Assembly: GCA_013115125.1 (NCBI GenBank)
Contig: JABANN010000319.1
Coordinates: 1 to 39,658 of the forward strand
Source of the DNA: Perkinsus olseni
Lineage: Eukaryota > Perkinsozoa > Perkinsida
Direction: 5' to 3'
DNA length: 39,658 nt
Shown piece by piece: positions 1 to 10,347 of the stretch. The position numbers and the translations under genes were made by a program. The notes below the pieces were generated by a model. The model saw only the letters and a program-made list of their open reading frames with translations. It had not been told where the DNA came from and did no database searches. Position 1 is the stretch's first letter. The number at the start of each line of letters is the position of its first letter.

Positions 1-440
1 CGGCACTGCTAGCTGCCGTGACTTCCCCGCGGATCCACAAACGAGCGTGTGAAGCGCAGTAAAAGAAGTCGTTCACAGAAGTGCCCAGGCTGGCTCTCTT
101 GTCTGACCGCCACTTGCGCAGTGACAGACGGCCAGCTTCTCCTTGATACCGCCGAAGAGTCCTCACATTGATTTCCGTCTCCGCAGAGACTTCCCTCATG
201 GAGGCACCCTTGGCACCCTCATTCCTGGGCAACACAGAAGGGAAAGGGATGCACTTTCTCATTTGGAGCACTTGAAGTACTGTCCTTCAAACATGAGTGT
301 TATGGTATCACCGATGTCGTGTAACCAATTCACGACACAGATTGATGAAAGACTTATTGAACACAACAGTGTCTTTCTCATTGCCATAAGCATCATACAT
401 AACAAGACAGCGTCGAAGCATTTCGTAAAGGGCAAGATGG
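1..440. other. No supported gene (left edge)
   Basis: I see no convincing coding region, RNA gene or repeat here. An open frame on the plus strand from about 143 runs over the last exon of the neighbouring minus-strand gene and reads as its shadow. The stretch is the 3' flank of the secreted-protein gene ending at 441. Confidence 0.5.
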
Positions 441-1234
441 TCACTCTCCAGAATATTCCAGAATCAGCTGGAGAACTTGACCCACCTGGGCCACCAGAAA
501 ATCGTAAATCCAGTTCCTTTCAGTATCGTTCTCCCATTCGGAGAGAGGCTTTCTCTCGATCTGTTTGGCTATGGCTGCGCAAGTCTCATCATTCACACCA
601 TGCGCGAGAACATTGTTGTTGAGGATCCATGGTAACAGTTCAGAGAAAGCGTTGACATGAGAGAAAAATGAATCGATTTCCTCCCTCGAAGCAATCACGT
701 CAAGCGCCGCGGAATCTCTGCGGTCCGTGTAGTCAGGAGAGATGGCAACCCTCCACTCGTTAGTGTCGTAGTAACTGAGAAATATGAGAATGAGCAGAAG
801 AGACCGTGAAGTGGATGAAAACTGGGCCGATGACGAAGCTGCTGTTCGGCAGTGCCGTATCGGCACTACAAATATTTGGCCCAGATGCGGACTCCGGTGG
901 CTGAATTTGTAACGGCTTCGATGGACTGATATCCCGGTATAGTGGCGTGTGGCGGGAGGACGGACTTGGAAACGTGAACGTCGATGGAATCATAATGGAT
1001 CTTGCAGCTTGGATTGTGGAAGTGCTGAACCACACTGACACGATCAGCTGATGGTGTGATCTGAGATGGTACGGCAGCATACCCGGTTGTTGAGGATACG
1101 AGCGACGTTACCTCGCCTTGAGCGGCGGACTGGAGGCCCACCGCCGCCGTAAGAGTAGGAGATGGAGTAGGAGCTACTCCATCCTACTGAGGGAGTAGCT
1201 CCATCAGTAGGATGGAACGGCTGGAGGCGACCAT
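441..1234 (-). CDS. Small secreted protein, paralog 1 (possibly inactivated)
   Basis: Paralog of the gene at 2887-3698. The last exon, 774-441, is 334 nt, exactly as long as in the paralog, and shares the motifs PDY, HVN.F.E.LPWI and WIY.FL. The upstream exon, 1234-870 (365 nt), ends in phase 2 before GTAGTG and joins across a 95-nt intron ending TTTCTCAG. It shares NPSCKIHYDS, ATGVR and a Tyr-Phe at the junction. The start ATG at 1234 is chosen because the residues after it resemble a signal peptide and the following LTAAVGLQSAAQGEV aligns with the paralog's LTSAKSLQAASPRGEM. Between these parts sits an inverted repeat (1161-1215) that adds about 14 codons and an in-frame TAG at 1186-1184. 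Either a short unrecognised intron removes it or this copy is a recent pseudogene. Function unknown; secretion is inferred from the paralog. Confidence 0.6.
1161..1215. repeat. Compound inverted repeat in signal-peptide region
   Basis: GATGGAGTAG (1161-1170) is followed three bases later by its inverse (1174-1183). A second set, GGAGCTACTCC with GGAGTAGCTCC, and a third, ATCCTACTGA with TCAGTAGGAT, interleave with it. The paralogous gene lacks this block. Confidence 0.85.
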
Positions 1235-1385
1235 AGTGCAGAGAGGACTATGCTGAAATCATTCGAGTTCTTTCGATTGGAATTGACGGGGCTTCTTCCA
1301 GCTACTCCTTCGAGCTGATGCGTGTTATCCATTATGCGCCGATCGTCTTGTCTATTCGTGCATAGCCCCTCGGGAGAGTAAGCTT

Positions 1386-1414
<29 letters not shown>
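1386..1414. repeat. GAA trinucleotide microsatellite
   Basis: About nine to ten uninterrupted AGA/GAA units. The same unit forms the much longer tract at the right end of the window. Confidence 0.95.
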
Positions 1415-1416
<2 letters not shown>

Positions 1417-2409
1417 GATAATCTTTACGCTCCCTCCCGTCTTGCGTTGGAACAGGTAAGCCGCTTTGAAAGCTCGGGCTGGCATCTCATCGATCATCGC
1501 CCTGGTACGGCATTCCGTGTTCAGACCGCTTCCCAATATTGTACGCAATTTCCGAAAGCAAGGTTGCTCGCTTAACAGTTGTAACTGCCCCTCCTATGAC
1601 TTATGTCGGAAGCAAGGCGACAGGAAACGGTAACATCGTGCGGACCGCGGCGCGCTCGAAAGATAATCAAGGTTGCAAGTCAGCGGAAGTTCCGCTGCGG
1701 AACTGTGGGTTCGTGCAAGGCACTACGGCCGGGTAATGAGACTGTAGACGCAGCGCACGACAACCACGAACAGCCACTGGTTGCTCTAGTAGCGGAGGTA
1801 CCTACCCACTCATGATGCGTTCCCAACGCATGAGTTGACCAGGGAGGGCCACTATCAGTGTACGCGAGGCGAGGATCGAATGAGAAGGGCCCTCCTCGGA
1901 ATATGCTTCGCGTTTTGCGATAGCGCGAAGCGCAGAGCAGTCCGAGCATGGATAGCATGCCCACGACGTTCCAATGCACATCGATAGACATCCTGCGATG
2001 CAGGAGCCCCCATCTACGAAGTCCGAGCCCGAAATTTCATTCTCGAGCGCGTAGCTTCCGTGACTTCGCTAGCTCAGCAAAATGTCTTGAAGCCTTGCCG
2101 CAAAAATGTAGGCCCAATACAACGCGGTGGAACTTCATGGTTCGAGACCCAGAACCACATGTTCGAAGCATCTCTCAGGCACTGAAGCTGGCAGGCCTCG
2201 TGCGTTTCGCTCATTGCCAACCTCAATCGGGCTCCCAATTGCGACTAGATTCACGCAGCTTACGAAGTTCGTAATACGAACTCAGTCAACTATCTACGCT
2301 CTCTGGGTCGCACAAAGATTAGGGGTCGCGTTGGAGTACAACAGCAATCTCCAAAGCAGCTAAGGGTTGCCATCCCGCGGCAAGAAGACCGCTACAGTCC
2401 TGCCATCTT

Positions 2410-2452
2410 CGACCCAACCCTGGGTTGAATGATCTAACCCAGGGTTGGGTCG
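2410..2452. repeat. Perfect inverted repeat, 17-bp arms
   Basis: CGACCCAACCCTGGGTT (2410-2426), a 9-nt spacer, then its exact reverse complement (2436-2452). Inside each arm lies a smaller palindrome, AACCCTGGGTT. Confidence 0.95.
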
Positions 2453-2473
2453 CAGGAGTCAGTAAATTCAAGC

Positions 2474-2520
2474 ACATCCTCTCCGCAAAACTGGAGACTC
2501 CAGTTTTGCCGAGAGGATGT
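2474..2520. repeat. Inverted repeat, two-part 23-bp arm
   Basis: Outer arms of 10 bp (ACATCCTCTC) and inner arms of 12 bp (GCAAAACTGGAG) pair across a 1-nt centre; a single C-C mismatch separates the two parts. Confidence 0.95.
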
Positions 2521-2675
2521 CCAGACTCCAGTCGGGAGTCCAGTTACTGGACAGCCAATGGCCGCCAGCCATGAGTCACTTACACCACTGCCGCTTCCAA
2601 GCATCAACTCGTCTGGAGGTAGCGTGCAGCAGTGTACGCCAGCACGCAATTCATGTTCTACAGCTTGACGTTCAG

Positions 2676-2702
2676 CTAGCCTAGGACTCCTAGGCTAGGA
2701 GT
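2676..2702. repeat. Inverted repeat, 11-bp arms
   Basis: CTAGCCTAGGA (2676-2686), one base, then its reverse complement (2688-2698). An overlapping second palindrome, ACTCCTAG/CTAGGAGT, extends to 2702. Confidence 0.9.
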
Positions 2703-2886
2703 CTTGCTATGTTTCTTTAGATCGAAGCACTCAAAAGCCATTCACTGTTGTGTTAACTATGTCTCCCAAGACCAAGGCCAATCAGCAGGATTTTCAGGGC
2801 GCATTTAACACAACAATCGGGGTTCAACATCAGCAACATGAACGGCCGCAAAGCATAATGAACTAATCTTCCAAAGGGCATACAAA

Positions 2887-3698
2887 CTAGGCTAAATACT
2901 CGATAATCAGATCATAAATCTCATCTTTTACAGACAGCAAGAAAAAGTAAATCCAACTTTCATCAGACTGATGATCGTCGAAGCCAGGGCGGGCGTTTGC
3001 TTCGATTAATTCGGCTATCAAGTTGCAAATCTCTCCGCTAACTTTGTGCCGCACAAGAACATGTTTCGCTATCCAAGGCAAGATCTCGTCGAAAGGGTTC
3101 ACATGGTTGAAGAGCATATTCATGCGGTCCGCCGAGCCCTGTTCGTTCAGTTCCGATCCGAGACCACTGTCGTCATAGTCAGGCCGAAAGATGAATCTGT
3201 AGTTATCACCCTCGTAGGAACTGAGACAACGATAAATGGTCATCAATCATGCATGACTGAAGTAGGCAACGGAAGTGCTGACGGGTCTCACAAATATTGG
3301 ACTCGGACGCGGACACCTGTCGCCCGATTTGTTTCGGCTTCCATCAGCGTATGGTCAGGGAATCGGGATACGTGGATCTCCATGGACTCGTAATGGATTT
3401 TACAGGACGGATGGGACAGGTTCCCGACCACTGAGGTCTCGCGTGCTGGTCCTCCTACCTGAGGGAAAGTAACTCTGAGAAAGAAAAATTCAGCTGTCCT
3501 TTCTTCCGATCGGCCAACGCCGATCGATTTTGTGAGGAGGCTCCTCAGAGGAGCCTCTAGAACTCAACTAGAGAAGCCCATGTTTGGCTGAAGGTGGTCA
3601 ACGCTTACCATCTCTCCTCGCGGGGAGGCAGCTTGCAGGGACTTCGCCGAGGTCAGAATCGATAGCGAACCGAGAATGAGGTTTGCAAGAGTAGCCAT
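2887..3698 (-). CDS. Small secreted protein, paralog 2 (three exons)
   Basis: Exons 3698-3609 (30 codons), 3458-3292 and 3220-2887 join in phases 0 and 2 to 196 codons plus stop; introns are 150 and 71 nt, both GT..AG. The first exon is a signal peptide with a hydrophobic core (LANLILGSLSILTS), so the product is probably secreted. The mature part has a CKIHYES motif, then PDYDDSG, a helical stretch with HVN.FDEILPWIA, and WIYFFL near the end. The end of exon 2 and all of exon 3 align with the neighbour at 441-1234, so this is a tandem duplication. No known domain recognised; style and size fit the lineage-specific secreted families I associate with Perkinsus, which is an inference. Intron 1 contains two hairpins (3507-3526, 3537-3557). 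Confidence 0.8.
3507..3557. repeat. Two hairpins inside an intron
   Basis: CGATCGGC/GCCGATCG (3507-3526) and GAGGCTCCTC/GAGGAGCCTC (3537-3557) both lie within intron 1 of the secreted-protein gene, so they would be removed by splicing. Confidence 0.9.
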
Positions 3699-5203
3699 CG
3701 CACGTGTAGAAGATACTGATACTGAAACATGAAATGGAGATCATCACGTTCTGTAGTATCCATTACCGAACCAAGCCCCTTGCAGTATAGTAGATTATAC
3801 CAATTCTTGCGACTTCTCCGAGACTACCGTGGCTCGGAGACTGAAACTCAGAATTTCAAGAATTTCAAATTCTCTGCTGGGGCTTGGGTTGACTTAGTGA
3901 GTCGTGAGAGTATACTGCTAGTACATTGCCTTTCCAGTTATACTTCTGCCCGTTCAGTAAGCGTTGGTATGAACGCGTCTGGTGCCTATAGCCTATAACC
4001 CTAAGGGTTATCACCTTCGAGGGAACACATTTATCACGAAGATAATTCGAAACTCGCTAGCCCCAAACAATTTCCTGAAAAGGTCAAGAAATTGGCACGT
4101 TCTAATATTTTGTAGCGGGAAGGACAAAGGGATTGGACCAATCAGCCGATGTGAGACCCCGGGCCCTTAGTTGGTCTAAGCCGTACTGTCGGCGTTGGAC
4201 TTCAAAGTCACACACCCCGTGGCTCGATGTCCGCAGCCTAAGAACCCCAGGTTGTCAGCGGCAAATTGTCACCCAAACTGTAGAGCAGGGTGAAGAGCCG
4301 CTACAACCTCGGGACAGGCTATGGAAGGTCCTGCCTCCAACACCCATGGTCACACGAGTGTCATTTTCACACGGTGGAAACGTTCCGCCGGCAGAGGTTC
4401 TACGGTATCCATTACTCGTAGAACTTTTATACCACAATAGAGCGCCGCTGTCTGTCTCGCTCACTGTACAGCAGCCACAACGGGCTCTGCTCACCCTGTC
4501 ATGGACTCCCTAGAACTAGGCTCTTGAGCTCGTGTCACCTCTTCAAGCAAGAAGGTGTACGGCTGACGAACTAGGCTAGCTTGTCTTATTAGCCTTGTTG
4601 GTTCGTCCGAGTGTCTATCAATGAGAGACTAGCGTATAGTCTGTGTCTCCAGCAGGGCTGACTACTTTCAGCCTCTGGGATCTGCATCACCTGCCATAGA
4701 CGATCTGTGACAGATCATCTATTCAATGATCGATGAGCGTGTAGCTCAATATATCGATCACGCTTTAGCGCAATATCTGCTCGTATCTACGGAGACAGCG
4801 CTCGTGTGACGACCGATGCGCTTCAGCCAACAGCGTGAACCTAACCTCTCAATCGACGCGAATCAGGAGTGAAAAATAGAAAGTTGCTGCCTGGGAAGTC
4901 TCCAGCGCTCATTTCTTGAGATCGAGAGTGATGGAACTCGCGGTCGCGCGAAATCAGTTTCCACGCCCTCTTCGTTGGGGGATCTCTAAAGAAAATTTCT
5001 CGGGCATCTTCCGAGATTGTGTGCCATTCGCCAGTTTGCTCCGTGCAATTCGCCAATGACAAATTGTCATACAATATCCGATCATCGGATATTGTGCTCA
5101 TCAGACTCCGATGCTGCGTGGTTGCGAGCCAGAGAAACGTTTTCGCCACTCATGAGAACTCGGAACGTTCCTGATCGGTCGAGTTGAGATGTACAGGAAA
5201 AAT
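3699..5203. other. Gene-free spacer
   Basis: No gene I can support. A plus-strand frame at 4133-4513 is open but resembles nothing I know. Small inverted repeats occur at about 4000 (AACCCTAAGGGTT), 4698-4720, 5057-5069 and 5071-5095. Confidence 0.45.
5071..5095. repeat. Inverted repeat, 11-bp arms
   Basis: ACAATATCCGA, three bases, then its exact reverse complement; it sits just downstream of the membrane-protein gene. Confidence 0.9.
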
Positions 5204-6694
5204 TTAAGACAAATCTTTCGGAAGCTGATAAGCATATGATCGTCGTAAAAGAAACGATACGACAGTTAGAGCAACAAAGCCGCTCACCCAGAGAAGCGCC
5301 TCATCCATAAATCCCTTCAGTGTGGCTGTGCTGAGGGGGTGATGAAACATCCGCAAACCGCATACAAGCTGGGTTAGAAGGTTGTACGCGCCAAAGCACA
5401 TTGCAAAGGCTACAACCAGGCGCCATTCGCCAACTTCTTGAGAGCCCCAACGTGTCGCCAATTCGTGTCCAACAAGAAGCATGAAAGGAGCACGAAGGCA
5501 CATCATCATTATTGGGAAGATAGAAAGACGTGAGGCCCACAGTATCGCGAGTGTCCTACTCGGTGGTCCCCAAGGGGCTTCACTCTGAGAATAAGTCGGC
5601 ACCATAGGCGACGTCAGACCTATGGTTGTGCTGATGATAGAGTCCACAGCACACGCCACGATGAGGGGAATATAAGGTGCACACATAATTCTCAAGGAAG
5701 CCCCAGAGAACAGCCAAGTGGGAAACCGCTTCTCTTTGCCTCCACCCAACCACAGACACCTCACGACCGCCGCGAATTTCGTCTCTGAGCCGTACATATC
5801 GGTAATGAGTTGCTCGAGCTTGTAGTAGTCCGCCGAGGATGTGCACTTAGCTTCGCGAACGTTGAAACGCCCTACTCTAGAACAGAACTTATGCCATTCC
5901 TTACTGCACGTGAAGGCTTCGCGTCCTATTAAGAGACTTGTCACCAGTCCCAAGAGATATCCGATATAGACGTTCTGTAATGATTTATAGTACAGCTGAA
6001 GGCACAGGGTGAGGATAATGAGAAGCTGCAGAAGCATCAATGACACACAGAGCTTGATGTGGTTCAGATTAACCAAAACCACATCTTTCTCGTCATGCTT
6101 CTGGAGGAAGACGGCCAACTCGTAGACACACCAAAAACGATCGAGATAATCGGGAGACCAGAGAATTAAGAGCTTATTTGATACTCGGAGATAGTCGGCC
6201 AGCTTCGATATACCGTATTTCTTGGCAACCGGGTCCTTCTGTGATATGCAGCATTTGTCGAGGAATACCATTGTATTGCGATGCTTAAGAAGTGGAATAA
6301 CGAAGAGGCCAAAGAGAAAAAATACACCACCAACACCAAGTACAAGGAGCTTGAAGGGCGTCCCCGTAACACCGTGAGAGAAAAATAAATATGCTCCTAT
6401 TACAGATGACACAAACATGAGTTTGCAAGTGGAAGAGGTGCTAAAGCAGATATAAATAGTCAATTGTTTCCAAAAACCGCTAGCAGACCAAGAGTGGCTC
6501 AAGAAAAAGTCGATGGAATCGACTGGTACCGAGACCTCGAACGCATCACTTCGGCTGTCGCAGTTACGAAGGAAAGAGCGATCCACCATGATGGTAGATA
6601 GAGGGCAGCCTCGTAGCCGACCATCGCCATGTAGTGGTTGAGGACTCGCCAGGGCCTCGGTGCGATACCGCGCGAGAGGGGAAGATTCTGTCAT
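5204..6694 (-). CDS. TIR-like domain multi-pass membrane protein
   Basis: Intronless open frame of 496 codons from the ATG at 6694; an upstream in-frame ATG at 6727 is an alternative start. Residues 63-69 read FFLSHSW, 144-150 FLDKCCI, and 177-193 LWSPDYLDRFWCVYEL. This is the order of a TIR-type fold: first strand, second strand, then the WCxxEL helix whose glutamate is catalytic in NAD-cleaving TIR proteins. Two hydrophobic segments (about 91-106 and 115-136) lie between the first two motifs, and further membrane segments lie at about 214-257, 339-360, 380-410, 425-448 and 466-483. It is therefore probably an integral membrane protein. I recall TIR-like proteins with a similar LWS.xYl.RlWC signature from dinoflagellates and Perkinsus; NADase activity is not shown. 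It differs from its intron-rich neighbours by having no intron, which could mean retroposition. Confidence 0.75.
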   Translation of the reverse strand: MTESSPLARYRTEALASPQPLHGDGRLRGCPLSTIMVDRSFLRNCDSRSDAFEVSVPVDSIDFFLSHSWSASGFWKQLTIYICFSTSSTCKLMFVSSVIGAYLFFSHGVTGTPFKLLVLGVGGVFFLFGLFVIPLLKHRNTMVFLDKCCISQKDPVAKKYGISKLADYLRVSNKLLILWSPDYLDRFWCVYELAVFLQKHDEKDVVLVNLNHIKLCVSLMLLQLLIILTLCLQLYYKSLQNVYIGYLLGLVTSLLIGREAFTCSKEWHKFCSRVGRFNVREAKCTSSADYYKLEQLITDMYGSETKFAAVVRCLWLGGGKEKRFPTWLFSGASLRIMCAPYIPLIVACAVDSIISTTIGLTSPMVPTYSQSEAPWGPPSRTLAILWASRLSIFPIMMMCLRAPFMLLVGHELATRWGSQEVGEWRLVVAFAMCFGAYNLLTQLVCGLRMFHHPLSTATLKGFMDEALLWVSGFVALTVVSFLLRRSYAYQLPKDLS

Positions 6695-6727
6695 TGCTAC
6701 AAACAAGATGGGAGTGCACGCGTGCAT

Positions 6728-7432
6728 CTGGTGACAAGGGGCTCGTGCGCTGCGTACAGACGGTGACACCGCTTCACCCCGCACAAAAAGTCCTCAACTT
6801 CAGGCCGTGAAGTTGCACGGAGCCGAGGTCGAATCGGGACTCTGAGACGCTGTGATTCTGCACCAGGACTCATGCCTTCGCTTCTGAGCCAGGAGCGTGT
6901 GCATTCACTCTACGTGCAGTGCACGTCCTGCAGTTGGCTCGCCAGCGCGAAGTCGATCGAACTACTGTATCTCATTCGGTCAGGAGGTCTCTACGATACT
7001 CGTGAACTATACCGACAGCAAACCTCCATGGCTGCTGCGTAGACACCTCGGTCTTTGTCCGCCCTTGCTCACTGAACGTACGTTCGTCCAAGCGAACACG
7101 ACGTGCGTTCCTTGTCATCATGACAATGTCATGCTGATAGGCTCACACTCACTCAAACGTGAACCCGAATCACTAGGCGAAACTCACGCCTATCCCGCCA
7201 AGGCGAAGACGTACAAATTCGCAGTTATGCGGCCAATTCAGACAAATTCCGTGACTGGCCGCTGTCTAGGCTAGTGTCCGCTCATACGGCACCGTGTTAC
7301 TAAGTGCCAGGGCGGCACTGCCGCCCTGGCGTGTAACATCATGTTACTAACATGGTGCTTGTCAAGCTCAAGCACTGCTTGAGCCCTTAACACGAGCACC
7401 AGCATGAGCCCGTAACACAAGCCCGGCCCGGA
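6728..7432. other. Spacer with hairpins
   Basis: No gene seen. This is the 5' flank of the TIR-like gene, followed by a GC-rich hairpin cluster beginning at 7306. Confidence 0.45.
7306..7330. repeat. Perfect inverted repeat, 12-bp arms
   Basis: GCCAGGGCGGCA, one base, then its reverse complement. A second GC-rich hairpin follows at 7436-7456. Confidence 0.95.
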
Positions 7433-8060
7433 GTGCCGTGCCGCCCGGCGGCACGGTGTCTCCACACCAATGGGGGACTCTCCCAGGGAGAGATGATTGC
7501 CGCGCTATCCTCGGGAAGTTCGCCCTTGATCCCGTTGCTGGATGTGGCAAACAAAGTCCTGTTACTGATAGGATCTCCTCCCGGCAGCATAGTATTGAAC
7601 AGAAATTTGCCAAACGATGATAATCCCACGGACGCAGTGTCCAACAACTTGAAGTTCGTACGGGAAGAATGGCGGTCGATTCAGAATGTACTGGCGGCTC
7701 TTCCTCAAGGGTCCACCTGCAGAGTGTAGGACTGATTCTGTAGGCTAGACGAAAAATCTGTCTCGTACTATTCATCAGATTTGGAGGTGCCAATAAACAG
7801 CGCCATGAAAATCTTCGTTAGACTTTCTACAACGCTGAATCCCAGAAGGACTTCGCCAAGGCCGCGTCGATCTCGATGTCTTTGAACAACCTATACCGCA
7901 AGCTGGAGGCGAGTGAGATGACTTTATTTGGGCAGCGTCACGGCTCGAGGTATTTTTCGATGACATGCCGGTGAGCGGAGCGCTGGGGGAGGCTATGAAG
8001 GAAGTGGCAAAGGAGAGGCAAGGGATCTACCGGGTAGATTCTACCCGTACTACCTGAGCA
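7433..8060 (+). pseudogene. Coding-like remnant, unknown family
   Basis: Two stretches read like protein on the plus strand: about 7492-7729, with a leucine-rich helix and the motif NNLKFVREEWRSIQNVL, and about 7820-8055, with NNLYRKLEASE and an acidic helix GEAMKEVAKERQ. No domain is recognised. Position in the hairpin-rich part of the window and lack of one continuous frame suggest a decayed mobile element rather than a host gene. The first piece alone could be a small gene of about 80-98 codons. Confidence 0.3.
7436..7456. repeat. Perfect inverted repeat, 10-bp arms
   Basis: CCGTGCCGCC, one base, then its reverse complement, at the edge of a coding-like remnant. Confidence 0.95.
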
Positions 8061-8139
8061 TGAGTGATGTCGACATGCATCATGACATGCACAGGACCTG
8101 TGCTCCGACTCGTAGTCTACGAGTAGATTCTACTCGTAG
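8031..8139. repeat. Pair of CTAC-rich hairpins
   Basis: CGGGTAGA/TCTACCCG (8031-8047) and CTACGAGTAGA/TCTACTCGTAG (8117-8139). A third palindrome, ACTCGTAG/CTACGAGT, overlaps the second. Confidence 0.9.
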
Positions 8140-9130
8140 AGTCTGTACGAACCTTAGCATGTACCAGTTGTCACTGTACCAGTTGCCACTCACCCATAAG
8201 GATATCAGTCGCAAGACAACCAATAAGCATGCCGTATGTTTAATGTGTCGATGGTGAGTTACTTCTGTTCGTAATACCATGCAGCCTATTGAATTTGAGG
8301 GTAGTGAACGACTTGGAGTATTTGAGTACGATCTGCAATACGACTGCCACTCACATTAACTTGAGTAACCACTATAAGCCTGGAACCAGGTTCGACACAA
8401 GCTAAAAGTACAGTTCTCAGTATAATGAATCCGATCAGGCACGAGAGACTCCAGAAAAAGATATCATCGGGAGATGTTGAAGCCGTGAAGCTTAGCCGTC
8501 AACGCCGATCAGTACTTCATATTATGTCTTAAACCGGGAAGGTCGCAAGAAGTCAAAGGTAATTCTCGCTCTGTCGCAAACTGCATGGCGTTATGTAGGT
8601 AGTATGTGCTTGATATTTCAGGAGATAGTTATCCAGGATAACTATAAGGAAGAAGGATAACTTATCCTTCAGTGGAAATCACCGAACGCAAGAAAGGGAT
8701 TGGAATGAAATGACGGAGAGCCGCACGATTTGTTGAGTGACCAGAAAGGAAAGTGATGGGAAAATCGAGCAAGCCAGTCGACAAATTTTAAAGCTACCTG
8801 GTAAGTTGCGCTCTAAGGGTCCGACGGACCCGGTCAGTAGAGCGCATTCATAAGAGTCCGACATCTGATCTGCCTTCTGCCACATACCGGTACATGTGGA
8901 GGTCCATAAAAACCTTTTGAACTACGTTGACGGAATGTACTACCAACATTTGCGACTTCCGTTTCGTCTCCGCGTCGGAGACTCCGCTCTCAACCGCTGC
9001 TATGGTGCCGGCTTCTTGCGGCTGCTCATCGGGTAGCAAAACGGCTCCGGCCGGACTCTGACCTGAATGGCTTTGGTATGATTTATGTGAATGAAATTGG
9101 AATGAGTTTTGAATGCTCAGCAGCTGAGCA
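8140..9130. other. Spacer, no supported gene
   Basis: Nothing convincing on either strand. Hairpins occur at 8625-8645 and 8652-8670; a short direct repeat (ACCAGTTG twice) lies near 8163-8185. Confidence 0.45.
8625..8670. repeat. Two adjacent hairpins
   Basis: ATAGTTATCC, one base, GGATAACTAT (8625-8645), and GAAGGATAA, one base, TTATCCTTC (8652-8670). Confidence 0.92.
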
Positions 9131-9605
9131 TTGACGAGACATGGTGCTCCGAAGCCCTTGCAGGATATCATAAACAACGGTGCTACTAAAAACCACTCCA
9201 GTAACAGCGAGCTGGCGCATTCCTGCGACTCCGCGGGAGATGAACTCGACGATGAGATGGACTCCTGGCGGAAGTCGTTCGGTATTGGGGTCCGAAAGTA
9301 TGCATCTCACATCTCAAGGATCCTACGGATCATTCGAATCATGACCCTCAAGGATGCTTCAAACCGGTGCTATGCCCCTTGTCTCACGATTCCCCCCCCG
9401 TAACACCTCGGTGGGAAACGCAGAAGTTAAGGAGGAGCGAGGGCAACCCTCAGTACAGATAAACGGCGAGGGCTACAGTTTTCTCAAGGACGCCAGTTGC
9501 ACCAAGGATCCTCGAATCCAGGACTGGCGCTCCTTCATCGGGACCATGTGTAAAGCGGGGCCAATGTGTGATATAGAAATATCCATCGTTGTTCAGTTAT
9601 TGTAA
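9131..9605 (+). pseudogene. Coding-like remnant, unknown family
   Basis: Plus-strand frames read as protein in two pieces: one with an acidic stretch CDSAGDELDDEMDSWRKS, the other with VQINGEGYSFLKDASC and IQDWRSFIG. No family recognised. It may be debris of a mobile element or a small broken host gene. Confidence 0.25.
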
Positions 9606-9665
9606 CACGCAAGGCTACGATAGGTTTGCTTTGAGTTATTCTAGGTAATTTTCCGGCCGTGTGTA

Positions 9666-9684
9666 GGTCGCGGGTTCGAATTCC
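9666..9684 (+). other. tRNA-like T-arm outside any recognised gene
   Basis: AGGTCGCGGGTTCGAATTCC is a good tRNA 3'-half / B-box match. No acceptor or anticodon stem pairs with it, so it is not a tRNA gene. It is the one T-arm copy that does not lie in a recognised intron. Confidence 0.6.
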
Positions 9685-9698
9685 AGGTGGGAATTTTG

Positions 9699-9741
9699 CG
9701 TTTCACGGTTTCATCGTGAAACCGCGTGGTTTCACCGCGTA
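9699..9741. repeat. Interleaved hairpins around TTTCACG
   Basis: Copies of CGGTTTCA and TGAAACCG alternate in both orientations directly behind the tRNA-like T-arm. Confidence 0.8.
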
Positions 9742-10320
9742 TCATTAGTCTCAGATATCATCATGACATTATCATCTGACCTTATTGTCCGATTCGCACC
9801 CGCGCGCATGAGTATACGCGCTGTCCTAAGCTGAAGTGTAGTAAGCTGTAGTTGCACATTATTACTAAACTCCTCTCAAGTCCATTTTTACCTCTCTTTG
9901 AGCCCCGTTTTCGGAAATGAAAAATGAAGTGATGAAATTCGACGAAAGAGTGGAAATTACGAAAATGACACGAAATGATCGAATACAAATTGTATTATAC
10001 AATGCAATATCACTCGTGCAGCAATTCTAATATTCGTAGAACGGTCGTCAACGTTGAAAACGAGGCTTACAAACACGGTTTTAGGGTCTCGGGAGCGAAT
10101 TAAGTAAATCCATCAGACGGGCGTGCGCGGTTGGTTTTAACTGCTAAGACGACTTTCTAAGGCTTTCTGCTCTAGTAGAGCACCTCTACGGTAGAGGCTC
10201 TACCTACGTGTTATTCTACCCGGAAACTTTGATTGCAGGGCTTATTCATTCCACGAGACAATACTGTGGCAGTATGTAATAAATAAAACCTTCCCGATAT
10301 TGCATTATATATCACTCACA

Positions 10321-10347
10321 TCACCATTGGCTAGTCACCAATGGTGA
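10321..10347. repeat. Inverted repeat, 10-bp arms
   Basis: TCACCATTGG, seven bases, CCAATGGTGA. Confidence 0.93.

Larger units (their letters stand above)
1235..2886. other. Gene-free spacer with hairpins and a GAA tract
   Basis: No gene recognised. It contains a GAA microsatellite (1386-1414) and a run of inverted repeats at 2410-2452, 2474-2520, 2524-2551 and 2676-2702. Open frames around 1539-2363 lack protein-like composition on either strand. Confidence 0.5.

Noticed and set aside
143-622. Plus-strand open frame of 159 codons
   Set aside because: It overlaps the conserved last exon of the minus-strand secreted-protein gene and has no protein character of its own.
1539-2363. Overlapping plus- and minus-strand open frames
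   Set aside because: Low-complexity or arbitrary composition, no motif, no supporting splice signals.
3990-4015. Telomere-like AACCCTAAGGGTT
   Set aside because: A single copy forming one of the many small palindromes; no tandem array.
7080-8280. CRISPR-like or clustered repeat array
   Set aside because: The repeats here are hairpins of different sequence with no regular spacer; the genome is eukaryotic.
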